A stretch of 64,000 bases of DNA from JAFGBI01 sp964480725 (GTDB lineage Bacteria > Myxococcota_A > Polyangia > Polyangiales > Polyangiaceae), in NCBI GenBank assembly GCA_964480725.1, contig CAYZQO010000017.1, positions 25,878-89,877 on the forward strand, given 5' to 3'. Position 1 is the first letter of the stretch; each line of letters begins with the position of its first letter. The notes beneath the pieces are model-generated. The model did no database searches. It saw nothing but the letters and a program-made list of their open reading frames with translations, and was not told the origin of the DNA. Made by a program: the position numbers and the translations under genes. Positions 32,799 to 41,320 of the stretch are shown piece after piece.

Positions 32799-33362
32799 TC
32801 AGCGAGGGCGCTCGCGGCAAACCTGCAGCATCGAGAGGAAGAGGTCGCCCTGCTCGCGCGCGTCGTCGAGGGCGACGTGGAGGTGGCGCTTGGTGGAGAA
32901 CCAGGCGCGCGGCAGGTTCCGCTTGACCGCTTCGCGGTAGCCGCAGCCCATCAAGGACATGGCGAGCGTCTTGACGTCGAGCGCCGAGTACGAGAACGGG
33001 CTCCGTCCCGCGAAGCGGATCAGGTACCAGTAGACGAAGAGGAAATCGTACCCGGCCGGGTACGCGACGAAGACGGGCGATCCGGGCAGCGAGTCGACCC
33101 ACGCCGCGTACTCCGGCATCACCACCTCGGCGGGGCGTGGGTCGCGACGGCAAGCGTCGTAGGCCTCTCGTTGGGTCCGCCACCAGGCCATCGTCTTCGG
33201 GTCGGGCGCGGCCCCGGGAAGCTCGAGGAGGTTCGCGGAGTACTCCCCGTAGAGCGTGCCGTCCGCGCCGAGCGCCACCGAGCCGAGGCTCAACATCGAG
33301 TTTGGCCCCGGGATGGGGCCGTCGCTCTCGACGTCCGTGCTGACGTAGATCTCCGGGGGCAT
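32799..33362 (-). CDS. DEDD-type 3'-5' exonuclease family protein
   Basis: A 187-residue RNase-H-fold exonuclease. Exo I has Asp and Glu (YVSTDVESDGPIPG), Exo II has PAGYDFLFVYWYL with Asp, and Exo III has HVALDDAREQG with His and Asp four residues apart (DEDDh type). The whole protein is one domain, so it is a stand-alone nuclease rather than a polymerase proofreading part. Similar short proteins occur widely with unknown substrate. It lies 42 bases before the small membrane protein gene on the same strand. Confidence 0.82.
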   Translation of the reverse strand: MPPEIYVSTDVESDGPIPGPNSMLSLGSVALGADGTLYGEYSANLLELPGAAPDPKTMAWWRTQREAYDACRRDPRPAEVVMPEYAAWVDSLPGSPVFVAYPAGYDFLFVYWYLIRFAGRSPFSYSALDVKTLAMSLMGCGYREAVKRNLPRAWFSTKRHLHVALDDAREQGDLFLSMLQVCRERPR

Positions 33363-33465
33363 CGGGGATGCTCGTAGCAGCGCCGCGGCGCCGCTCGGGG
33401 GCGACTCTACCCCGCTGGGCGCCCCGCCGTCGCGGCCCGCGACCCCGTCGACCCGGCGAGGAACC

Positions 33466-35061
33466 CTACGGCGAGCCTGCCCCGCAGATCTTGGCCAACC
33501 AGGCGCCGAGCGCGGCCGAGAGCGCGGCGGGCTCGTCGCTGGCGATGGCGTGCGAGCTCCCCTCGAAGGGCGGCGCCTGGAGCAGGACCTCGGCGCCGTC
33601 GTCGAGGGTCAGGGCGAGGGCCTCGGCGCCGCGTTCGGTCACCGCAACGATGCCGGGCAGCCGCGCGAGCACGCCCGGGAGCGCCGGAGCGTAGACGCGC
33701 AGGTCGTAGCGGGCCCGGGTGACGAGCGTGGGGACCGAGCGCAGGTTATCGACGAAGAGCCCCGGCAGGACGGAGGCGTCGGCGTGCCCGTCGAGGTCGA
33801 GCACCTCCGCGGTCCAGAAGGCGTCGAGGACGTCGCGGTTGAGCGGCGTGAAGTAGGCGTCCCAGGGCTCGAGCGGGCCGGCAGCCGCCGCCAGGGCGCC
33901 GTCGCTCGGCGCCGCCTCGTCCACGAAGCGGTAGGCGCCCGGCGCGCGGTCGCGGAGCGCGGCGACCAACTCGGCCTCCGAAACCCCAAGCACCAGCGCC
34001 GCGGCCCCCAGATCGCCCCCGACCGAGCCGGCCGCGCCCAGCAGATCGTCGAGCCAGCCGAGCGGCGCGCGGTGGTCGAATTGGCTCCGACCGGCCGCGA
34101 CCAGGAAGGCCTCGACGTTGGCGAAGGGCTCGCACGGCGGCTCCCGCTCGGCGCAGCGCACGAAGGGGATCCCCGTCTCGCCGGCGATGGCATCGAGCAC
34201 CGACCCCTCCGCCTCGAGCAGATCGCCGGTCACCTCGTCCTGGAGCGCCCCGGCGATGATCGGCTGCAGGAGGGCCTGCCCGCGAACGCGCGAGCCGAGG
34301 TCCCATCCCCGCAGGGGGGCGGGGTCCCCTTCGCCCAGGGGCGCGGCGAGCGCCTCGGCGAGCACGGCCGACGCGAACGGCCCGGACCGACCCGGCCGCT
34401 CGCTAGCGCCCAGCAGCAGATCGACGAGCACGGCGGTCCGCGCGCCACCGTAGCTCTCCGCGACGAGGACCACGTCGCGGCCGGCGAGCATCGGGTGGTC
34501 GGAGAGGAAGGCGAGCAGCACGTGCAGGACGTCCGCTGCGTCGCGGAAGACGTTGCTGCTCGCCGGCCCGAGGCCCGCCGCCCGCTCCTCCGGGTCGCTC
34601 GGCTCCGCCGCCAGCGCGTAGGAGTAGCCGGTGTTGCGCGCGTCGACGTAGAGGACGTGACCGAGGTCGGTGAAGGGCGTGGCGTGCGCGCCGAGCAGGA
34701 GCCCTGCCTCCGCGCGCCCGCTCACGCCGCTCGTCGCCGTGTCCATGGCGAGCAGCAGGACCGCCGCACCGGGCCCCCCCCCCGTGACCACCAGGAGCGG
34801 GGCCGTATCGGTGTCGCGCAGCGCGGGCTGAAAGTCGTAGAAGAGCCGCGCCGGGGGGCTGCTGAGGGTCGCGTCGCCGAGGGAGTACTCGTCCGCCGCG
34901 ATCTCGACAAAGCCCACCTCGGCCGTCGCGGCCGCGGGCGGCGTCGCGACCCCCGACGGCGAGCCGCAGGAGAGGAGCGGCAGGGCCCAGCCAGCGCCGA
35001 GGGCGCTCCACCTGCCGCGCGCGGTCGCAGGGCGCAAGGGGCACGGGCAGGACGCGGTCAC
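33466..35061 (-). CDS. S10-like serine carboxypeptidase-family lipoprotein
   Basis: A 531-residue protein starting at GTG 35061. A signal ends in PLLSC (lipobox), followed by a large alpha/beta-hydrolase of the peptidase S10 type: LLVVTGGGPGAAV (oxyanion region), nucleophile in VLVAESYGGARTA, Asp in TRARYDLRV and His in GSSHAIASDEP. It should be an exported acyl hydrolase or carboxypeptidase. Position 35061 has only a weak ribosome-binding site, so a downstream start is possible, but the lipobox supports it. 104 bases separate it from the exonuclease gene. Confidence 0.78.
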   Translation of the reverse strand: MTASCPCPLRPATARGRWSALGAGWALPLLSCGSPSGVATPPAAATAEVGFVEIAADEYSLGDATLSSPPARLFYDFQPALRDTDTAPLLVVTGGGPGAAVLLLAMDTATSGVSGRAEAGLLLGAHATPFTDLGHVLYVDARNTGYSYALAAEPSDPEERAAGLGPASSNVFRDAADVLHVLLAFLSDHPMLAGRDVVLVAESYGGARTAVLVDLLLGASERPGRSGPFASAVLAEALAAPLGEGDPAPLRGWDLGSRVRGQALLQPIIAGALQDEVTGDLLEAEGSVLDAIAGETGIPFVRCAEREPPCEPFANVEAFLVAAGRSQFDHRAPLGWLDDLLGAAGSVGGDLGAAALVLGVSEAELVAALRDRAPGAYRFVDEAAPSDGALAAAAGPLEPWDAYFTPLNRDVLDAFWTAEVLDLDGHADASVLPGLFVDNLRSVPTLVTRARYDLRVYAPALPGVLARLPGIVAVTERGAEALALTLDDGAEVLLQAPPFEGSSHAIASDEPAALSAALGAWLAKICGAGSP

Positions 35062-35266
35062 CCTGGGAGTATACGACCGTGCCCCGGGCGCGGGCGCCAC
35101 TCCGCCCGCGGCGATCTGCCCGAGCCCGCCTGGCTCACCCATGGATTTGGCGGAGGAGGCCCCGAAGCTCACGCCCTATTTCGAGCCCGATCCCGTGAAC
35201 CAAAGCTTCACGCGCGAGGCCAGCGGCTCCAACGGTTGGCGCGCGGGATCCCGGCGGCGCCGGGGG

Positions 35267-35863
35267 TCAAGCGCCGCTTCGGCGTGGACGCCAGGCCTGG
35301 AACATGCGCCACAGCAGCCAGACGCCGAGTGCCATCGCGGCGAGCCAGGTGAGGAGCGCAACGCCGCGCACGAGGTTCGCGATGGCGTCGCAGTGGTTCA
35401 GCACGCGAAAGCGGGTGAAGAGCGCGGACCAGTCGTGGATGGGGTGGTCGCTGAAGCCGACCAGGCCCAGCTGCTCGCGACTCGCGTCGGCCATGTAGGT
35501 GGCCATCTCGAACAGGGCGAAGGCCTCCCAGGCGAGGCCGACGGACAGCCCGAAGAAGTCCCGCTGCCAGGTGAGGAGGTAGAGGGCGGCGACGAGCGGC
35601 ACCGTTATCTGGAAAAGGCTGCCGCCGAGCAGGTGCATGGTCGTGCCGAAGGGCATCAACACCAGGTGGCCGAGCTCGTGGAAGCCCAGGGTCAGGCCCG
35701 AGAACCAGGAGGCGTAGAAGGGATCGAGGAGGTGCCGGAGGCCGGCGTAGGCGAGGTAGACAAGCAGCACCCCTCGGGCCCAGGGCGAGCGCTCGGCACA
35801 CCAGTCCTCCGCGTCATCACGGAGGGAGCGGGCGACCTCGACGGTGTTCTCGAGCCACTCCAT
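35267..35863 (-). CDS. membrane protein with HELGH motif, putative metalloprotease
   Basis: A 198-residue protein with five or six hydrophobic segments. GFHELGHLVLMPFG at the start of one helix is an HExxH zinc-binding motif as in intramembrane (M50-like) proteases. No clear third ligand of the NPDG or LDG type is visible; His and Asp in SDHPIHDWSALF are candidates. It could be a site-2-type protease or a non-proteolytic relative. It has its own upstream region of 530 bases. Confidence 0.6.
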   Translation of the reverse strand: MEWLENTVEVARSLRDDAEDWCAERSPWARGVLLVYLAYAGLRHLLDPFYASWFSGLTLGFHELGHLVLMPFGTTMHLLGGSLFQITVPLVAALYLLTWQRDFFGLSVGLAWEAFALFEMATYMADASREQLGLVGFSDHPIHDWSALFTRFRVLNHCDAIANLVRGVALLTWLAAMALGVWLLWRMFQAWRPRRSGA

Positions 35864-36393
35864 CGAGCCCTCAAGGAGACGCCATTTGACCGCCGCGGTG
35901 ACGCGCCACCACCGTCGCTCGGTAGCGGCCGAATCCGGGGCTGTCGACCCGACAGGCTACCTGATCTCCCCCGAGCATGGATGCCGAACCTTCGGCCATG
36001 GTGGCTCGAGCGTCGGAACTCTCACGTGCGGAGCTCGGGCCGCGACTGGGTGATGGTGGTAGCAGGTGGGAGCGCCAACCGATTTGGTCGCGGGGGCATG
36101 CTGCGTCATGGAGCCGAAGGGGAGGTCTGAGGCCCGCGCGATCGGGCGCGGCCGGCGCTGGGCGCCGGACGAGCGGCCCGTCGCCCGAAGCCCGACGGCG
36201 CGACGGGCAAGGGACCGGAGACCAGCGCGACCGAGGCCCACCCCGGGACGCCCACTCCTTCCTCCCTGCGCGGAAATATCCACGCCGAGGGGGAGGCGTC
36301 GCACCCCTTCGATGTGGCCGAACTTCTGCCAATATAAATCGGACTCTCCCTCCACAATGAGAGCGCACTTCCCATACCCAGAGGTGAACGCAG
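35864..36393. other. divergent intergenic region with an AT-rich -10-like site
   Basis: 530 bases between the HELGH gene and the GH8 lipoprotein gene. No gene is convincing. TATAAAT at 36333-36339 stands out in this GC-rich sequence and could be the -10 box for the GH8 gene, 55 bases before its ATG. No good -35 box is seen 17 bases upstream. Confidence 0.35.
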
Positions 36394-38082
36394 ATGCCGT
36401 GGGCACGACGCTTCGAACACACTTCGCTGATTGCTGGGCTCCTCCTGATGGCATCTGCCGCCTGCAGTTCCAACGACGATACAGAGGCTGACTCCAGCAG
36501 TAGCGGTGCAACGAGCGCCGGCGGAACTGGGACGGGCGCGACAGCGTCGCTGGGAACCGGGGGTGTGGGCACCGGCGGCGTCGGCAATGCCACGGGCTCC
36601 GGCGGCGAGGGGAATGCCGGCGAGGGGAACGCTGGCGAGGGGAATGGTGGTAGTGGCAATGCTCCCACAACCGGTGGGACCACGCTTGGTGGCTCCGGTG
36701 GGGGCGGGATCGGTCCGGCTACCGGTGGGTTTGGCCCTGGTGGCACGGGGGGCGCCGGAAACGCGGCGGGCACCGGTGGCGCCGGAAACGCAGCGGGTAC
36801 GGGGGGCGCCGGAAACGCGGCGGGCACTGGTGGCGCCGGAAACGACGCCGGCACGGGCGGTGCGGCAGAAACGGGCGGTGTTGGCGGTGCCGGCGGCGTG
36901 ACGGGCACCGGTGGCATGGGCAACGACACCGGCACGGGTGGCGGCGGCAACGAGGGCGGCAACGAGGGCGGCAGCTCGACCGGGCACGTCAGGGACCCGA
37001 GTCTTCCCACCTACCCGTTCTCGGACCCGGAAGCCAAGTATCCCTTCCCGCAGATGGTGAAGTACCCGCATGGGGTGCAGTCCGCGAACGTCGACTACGA
37101 GTTCGTCGCCAGCTGGTACGAGAATTGGAAATCGCGTTACCTGAAGGACTGCAACGGCGCGATCATGCCGAGCACCGACAACAGCACCACAGCCAAGGTC
37201 GAGGCTGAGGGCTTTGGAATGATCGCCGCGGCGTACATGGCCGACAAGACGACCGTCGACGGCCTTTACGCCTTTTACCAGAGCAAGGTCCAGGCTTCGT
37301 CGTGTGGGCTGATGGCGTGGTTGTGCAACTGCGGAGGGGTCCAAGACGGTGGCGCGGCGACCGATGGTGACATCGACGTGGCGTCCGGGCTCATCGTGGC
37401 CCACTGGCAGTGGCCCGACGACGGCTACGACGAGAAGGCACGCGGGGTCATCGGCAATCTGAGCCGAGTGCTGGTGGACTGCTCCGGCAACCTGAAGGCG
37501 GTGCGTCCCGGGTGCGGTTGGGGTGGGTGCGACGAAACCGACATCTCCTACTACTCGCCGGCTTTTTTCCGGTATTTTGCCCAGATCTCCGGGGATGACG
37601 TCTGGAACAAGCTGGCCGACGACACCCACACGATTCGGGACAACGCAGCCAACGCTTCCACGGGGCTGGTGCCGGACTGGCAGTCCGTGGAGGGGCGCGC
37701 CGGCTCCGGTTCCAGGGTGGGAGACTACGGATTCGATGCGATCCGCACCCCCTTCAAGCAGGCGCTCGATTACCTCTGGAATGGCAACGAGCCAGCCCGA
37801 GCCTGGTGTGAGAAGATCACGACCTGGGCCTCCGGGGTGGGGGCTGGCAACGTGGTGGACGGTTATCGGCTCGACGGCAGCCCCATCGGCAGGAATCACA
37901 ACCTCGCCGTGGTCGGCTCCCTGGCGGTTTGCGCGTCCGCCAACACCCAGGAGGTGGTGGACGCATTCGTCGCCGAGTCGGCCAAGCAGCGGGATGACTT
38001 CTGGTACAGTGGGTACCTAGGCAACTTGTATCTACTGGCCATGTCCGGGAACATGTGGAACCGCGACATGATGGCCGATTGA
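36394..38082 (+). CDS. surface lipoprotein with glycoside hydrolase family 8 domain
   Basis: A 562-residue lipoprotein (lipobox ASAAC). About 165 residues of Gly/Asn/Ala/Thr repeats (GAGNAAGTG units, GEGNA units) follow, then a GH8 catalytic domain of about 360 residues. The general acid Glu lies in VEAEGFGMIAAAYM and the second catalytic Asp in ATDGDIDVASGLIVA, both matching the GH8 signature. GH8 enzymes invert beta-1,4 bonds of cellulose, chitosan, xylan or lichenan; the substrate cannot be told here. Several Cys in the middle (CNGAIM, CGLMAWLCNC, CGWGGC) suggest disulfides in the exported domain. The linker should hold the enzyme away from the membrane. Confidence 0.88.
   Translation: MPWARRFEHTSLIAGLLLMASAACSSNDDTEADSSSSGATSAGGTGTGATASLGTGGVGTGGVGNATGSGGEGNAGEGNAGEGNGGSGNAPTTGGTTLGGSGGGGIGPATGGFGPGGTGGAGNAAGTGGAGNAAGTGGAGNAAGTGGAGNDAGTGGAAETGGVGGAGGVTGTGGMGNDTGTGGGGNEGGNEGGSSTGHVRDPSLPTYPFSDPEAKYPFPQMVKYPHGVQSANVDYEFVASWYENWKSRYLKDCNGAIMPSTDNSTTAKVEAEGFGMIAAAYMADKTTVDGLYAFYQSKVQASSCGLMAWLCNCGGVQDGGAATDGDIDVASGLIVAHWQWPDDGYDEKARGVIGNLSRVLVDCSGNLKAVRPGCGWGGCDETDISYYSPAFFRYFAQISGDDVWNKLADDTHTIRDNAANASTGLVPDWQSVEGRAGSGSRVGDYGFDAIRTPFKQALDYLWNGNEPARAWCEKITTWASGVGAGNVVDGYRLDGSPIGRNHNLAVVGSLAVCASANTQEVVDAFVAESAKQRDDFWYSGYLGNLYLLAMSGNMWNRDMMAD
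36601..36860 (+). repeat. 15-bp and 27-bp coding repeats in the GH8 linker
   Basis: Three GGCGAGGGGAATGCC-type units near 36603-36650 are followed by four 27-base units (about 36748-36855) encoding GGAGNAAGT, differing mostly at third codon positions. They form the flexible spacer between the lipid anchor and the catalytic domain. Confidence 0.8.
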
Positions 38083-38139
38083 GCGAGGACATCGCGCAGG
38101 CGGCCATCGCGGGGCGCGAGCGGCACAGGCAGGGCGCGG

Positions 38140-40338
38140 TCACCCCGGGAGCAAACGACCCCGCCCCGCGAACACGGCTGCCGCGGCGCCGCCGAGCGCG
38201 ACCAGGGCGACGGCGCGCGCGGTGGTCGCGACGCCGAGCGCGGGCACCAGCCAGGCCCCGACGAGCGCCGCGCCGACCGCGCCCCCCAGGAAATCGGCGG
38301 CGAGGAGCGCCCCCGCCGCCGGGAGCGCGCCTCCCACGCGGATCCGCGCCGCGAGCGGGAACGCCGCCCCCACCAGCGCGCCGCCGAGCAGGGCCGCGGC
38401 GAGGAAGCTCGTGACGACCGCGGCCGGCGCCGCGCTGGCGACGGGCGCGAGCCCCGCGAGCGCCGAGGGCAACGCCGCGGCGAGGACCGCGAGCGCGACC
38501 AGCACCCCCGGGAGCGCCGTGCGGCGCGGCGCGGCGACCCCGCGCCCGGCGACGCGGAGCCCGAGGGCCATGCCGGCGAAGGACACGGTCACCAGGACGG
38601 CGAGCTCACGGAAGAGATCGCCGCGCAGCAGGGCGTAGCCGAGCAGCAGCAGCGCCTGCAGCGCCCCGCCGAGGAAGCCCGCCGCCGAGACGGCCGCGCC
38701 AAGCGCACCGCTCTGCCAGAGCGCCGCGCCGAGGAGCAGCGCGAGCCCGAGGGGGACCGCCGCCACGACGGCCGGGAAGCGCGTGGCTCCCTGCGCGGCG
38801 ACCGCGCCGACCAGCCGGGGCTCGAGATCGCGGTTCACGGGCGCGGGCGCCTGGGCGGCGGCGGTCACGACGGCGACCCGGTCGGGCGCGAGCGCCGCGG
38901 CGAGCTCGGAGGGAGCTACCGCCGTCGCCCCGCGCCCCGCGCTCGCGATGCGCGCGGCCAGATCCCCCTCGAGCGGCGCCGCCGAGGCGAGGAACCAGAC
39001 GTCGCCGACCGGCAGGAGGCGCACCTGGGCGAAGGCCGTCGCCAGGGTCGCGCGCTCGATGGACAGCAGGGCCGAGAGCCGCGGCCCGACGTGGTTCTCG
39101 TAGCGGCCGACGGCGACCGCGAGCAGGCCGCCCGGGGCGAGCACGCGCGCGGCGTGGGCGGCGAGCTCGGCGGTGAAGTAGCGGTTCTGCGCCAGCGTCG
39201 CCGGCGGCGGCAGATCGAGGATCAGGACGTCGTAGCGCGCGCCGTCCGGGTCGCGCCCGAGCGCCTCGATGGCACGGCGGGCGTCCCCGACGTGGACGGT
39301 GATCCGCGGATCGTCGATCGATGCCGGAAACCAGCGCGCGACCACCGACGGCAACGCCGGATCCGGCTCCAGGACGTCGACAACCGCGGCGCCGAAGCGG
39401 AGGGCCTCGCGCGCCGTGCCCGCCGCGCTGCCACCGACGACCAGGACGCGCCGCGCCGCGGGGCGCGCCGCCAGCGGGAGGAGCGCGGCGAGCTCGGCGT
39501 GCGCCCGATCGTCGGCGGCGGCCAGCCAGGCGCCGTCGCGCCAGAGCTCACGCCGCCCGGCGCGCTCGAGCACCAGCAGGCGCCCGTGCGCGGAGTAGAC
39601 CACGTCGCGGAGCTCGGCGGCGGGGTAGCGGGCGGCGAGCGTGGCGCGTTCGAGATCGGGGACGACGGCGACCGCGACGAGCCCCGCGGCCGCGACGAGC
39701 CCCGCGGCGGCGACGAGGCCACGTCGCGCCGCGAGCCCGAGCCCCGCGGCCCCGAGGGCGAGCAGCGCGCCGGCGACGGCGGCGGCGACGGCGTGCGTCG
39801 TGCTCGTCACCAGCCAGCCCGCGTAGAGCCCGCCGGCGACCAGCGCGCCGAGCGTGTCGGCGAGGTAGGTTTCCGCAGCGGCGCTCCGCCCGGGTCGCGC
39901 CAGGGCGACGCTCGCCAGGCCGAGCGCCGCGCCCTGCCCGGCGGCGAAGGGCGCGAGCCACAGCGCCTCGATCGCGAGCAGGGTGAGCGGCGCCGGCGCG
40001 ACTCCGGGCAGCAGCCAGCGATCGACCAGCAGCCGCGCCGCCGCTACCGTTGCGAACGGGAGGACCGAGAGCGCCACCAGCAGGGGTCCGAGCGCGCGCT
40101 CCCCCCGGCGCCCGCGGGCGAGCCGGTCGCCGAGCGCCGCGCCCGCGCCCCCGAGAAGGAGCCAGGCCCCGAGCCCCGCACCGAGCGTGCGCTCGTCGCC
40201 ACCGAGCAGGCTGGTGAGCTCGCGGAGCAGCACGAGCTGGGTGACGAGCGAGGCCGCGCCGAGCCCCGCCACCGCCGTCACGACGGCGCGCCGAGCCTCA
40301 CCCCCGCGGTGGTCGTGCGCTCCCCCCGGAGCCGTCAC
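38140..40338 (-). CDS. polytopic membrane protein with spermidine-synthase-like domain
   Basis: A 732-residue protein: an N-terminal half with about seven helices, a central soluble methyltransferase-fold domain (about 260-490; RVLVVGGSAAGTAREALRFG, VVDVLEPDPAL, ARYDVLILDLPPPATLAQNR) and a C-terminal block of about seven helices. The LDLPPP and GRYENHVG segments are like SpeE/SPDS-domain proteins with multiple membrane helices found in many bacteria. Whether it makes polyamines is doubtful, since the SpeE catalytic GGGDG motif is VVGGSAAG here. The GTG start at 40338 overlaps the AMMECR1 stop as GTGA, so the two proteins are probably linked in function. Confidence 0.75.
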   Translation of the reverse strand: MTAPGGAHDHRGGEARRAVVTAVAGLGAASLVTQLVLLRELTSLLGGDERTLGAGLGAWLLLGGAGAALGDRLARGRRGERALGPLLVALSVLPFATVAAARLLVDRWLLPGVAPAPLTLLAIEALWLAPFAAGQGAALGLASVALARPGRSAAAETYLADTLGALVAGGLYAGWLVTSTTHAVAAAVAGALLALGAAGLGLAARRGLVAAAGLVAAAGLVAVAVVPDLERATLAARYPAAELRDVVYSAHGRLLVLERAGRRELWRDGAWLAAADDRAHAELAALLPLAARPAARRVLVVGGSAAGTAREALRFGAAVVDVLEPDPALPSVVARWFPASIDDPRITVHVGDARRAIEALGRDPDGARYDVLILDLPPPATLAQNRYFTAELAAHAARVLAPGGLLAVAVGRYENHVGPRLSALLSIERATLATAFAQVRLLPVGDVWFLASAAPLEGDLAARIASAGRGATAVAPSELAAALAPDRVAVVTAAAQAPAPVNRDLEPRLVGAVAAQGATRFPAVVAAVPLGLALLLGAALWQSGALGAAVSAAGFLGGALQALLLLGYALLRGDLFRELAVLVTVSFAGMALGLRVAGRGVAAPRRTALPGVLVALAVLAAALPSALAGLAPVASAAPAAVVTSFLAAALLGGALVGAAFPLAARIRVGGALPAAGALLAADFLGGAVGAALVGAWLVPALGVATTARAVALVALGGAAAAVFAGRGRLLPG

Positions 40339-41081
40339 TCGTGCCCCGAGCCGGGCTCCGCGAACGCCTCGGCCCGGTAGGTGAGCACCGTCACGTTCCG
40401 GCCCCGCCAGGCGTCCCGGGCGGAGCCGCCCTTCTGCGCGAGGTGCTCGAGGAACGCAACGGGATCGGCGAGCTCTTGCCACACCTGTGGCAGGAAGGTG
40501 GAGCGGCGCCCGCCGATCTCCAGCACCACCCCGTCGATCCCGGGCCGGAGCTTCTTCAACAGATCCTCGGGGCCGTCGTACGCGAGGGGCTCGGGCAGCG
40601 ACAGCACGCTCACCTCGACTGCGATCTGGTCGAGCTCCGCGGGGACCACGGGCGAGAAGCGCGAGTCCTCGAGCGCGGCGTGCCGGGCGTTGTGGATCAC
40701 GGCGAGGGCGAGCGGCTCCTTGGGGAAGATGTGCCCGATGCAGCCGCGCAGATCGCCCCCCTTCTCGAGCGTCACGAACACGCCGCGCGGCTCGCGCAGC
40801 GCCGCGGGGACCGACGCGGGCAGCTCGAGGGTGCGCCCCTCGGTCACGGCGACCGTGAGCGAGCTCCGCGCCAGCTCGAGCAGGATCCGGCGCTGGTCGG
40901 GGCCGTAGACCGCGCCGCTCCCGGCGGCGCGCGGGAGCGGCGCCTCGCCGACAACGCCCGCCGCGAGATCCGGCGCGAGCTCGAGCGGACCGGCCTCCCC
41001 GCTCGCCCGCACGGCGAGCGCGGCAGCGGCCAGCACGGCGGCGACGACCAGCACCACCACCACGATGACGATCACGATCAT
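40335..41081 (-). CDS. amrA: AMMECR1-domain protein (AmmeMemoRadiSam A) with N-terminal membrane anchor
   Basis: A 248-residue protein: a hydrophobic helix at residues 1-25 (Ile/Val-rich), a spacer of about 45 residues and an AMMECR1 domain with the invariant LRGCIGH motif (GGDLRGCIGHIFPKEP) and DSRFSPVVPAEL. The ATG at 41081 has AGGAG seven bases upstream. The family is conserved from bacteria to humans and co-occurs with Memo and a radical SAM protein; its chemistry is unresolved. The membrane helix puts the domain at the membrane, most likely outside. It is coupled to the spermidine-synthase-like membrane gene by a GTGA overlap. Confidence 0.9.
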   Translation of the reverse strand: MIVIVIVVVVLVVAAVLAAAALAVRASGEAGPLELAPDLAAGVVGEAPLPRAAGSGAVYGPDQRRILLELARSSLTVAVTEGRTLELPASVPAALREPRGVFVTLEKGGDLRGCIGHIFPKEPLALAVIHNARHAALEDSRFSPVVPAELDQIAVEVSVLSLPEPLAYDGPEDLLKKLRPGIDGVVLEIGGRRSTFLPQVWQELADPVAFLEHLAQKGGSARDAWRGRNVTVLTYRAEAFAEPGSGHE

Positions 41082-41296
41082 GCTACGGCTCCTGCCGGGC
41101 GCCGGCAGCTCGCCCGCGGCCCGCCCGGACTCCGCGCGATCCTGCCCCATCCACGCCCCCACCTCTAGAGCACCGAACAGGTTGCCGACAGCGACGGCGG
41201 CCCGGAGAATGCCTCCGTGCAGGGCGAGGAGACATTCTCCAGGCCTCCTTCGCCGAAGTCTGCTCCCAATTCGGTGCTCCAGGTCGTTGATTTATC

Positions 41297-41319
41297 GCAG
41301 CAATCAACCTGATTGCTGC
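41297..41319 (-). terminator. 10-bp perfect hairpin directly after the Memo gene
   Basis: GCAGCAATCA (41297-41306) and TGATTGCTGC (41310-41319) form a perfect stem with a 3-base loop, one base beyond the Memo stop codon on the minus strand. It is followed by GATAAATC rather than a T run. It may end or attenuate transcription before the AMMECR1 gene 215 bases further on, or protect the mRNA end. Confidence 0.55.
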
Positions 41320-41320
41320 T

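Noticed and set aside
36524..36549. A third GGAACT-N16-CGTC match
   Set aside because: It lies inside the repeat linker of the GH8 gene, in coding sequence. One such match in 64 kb of both strands is not unlikely, so it is not called a promoter.
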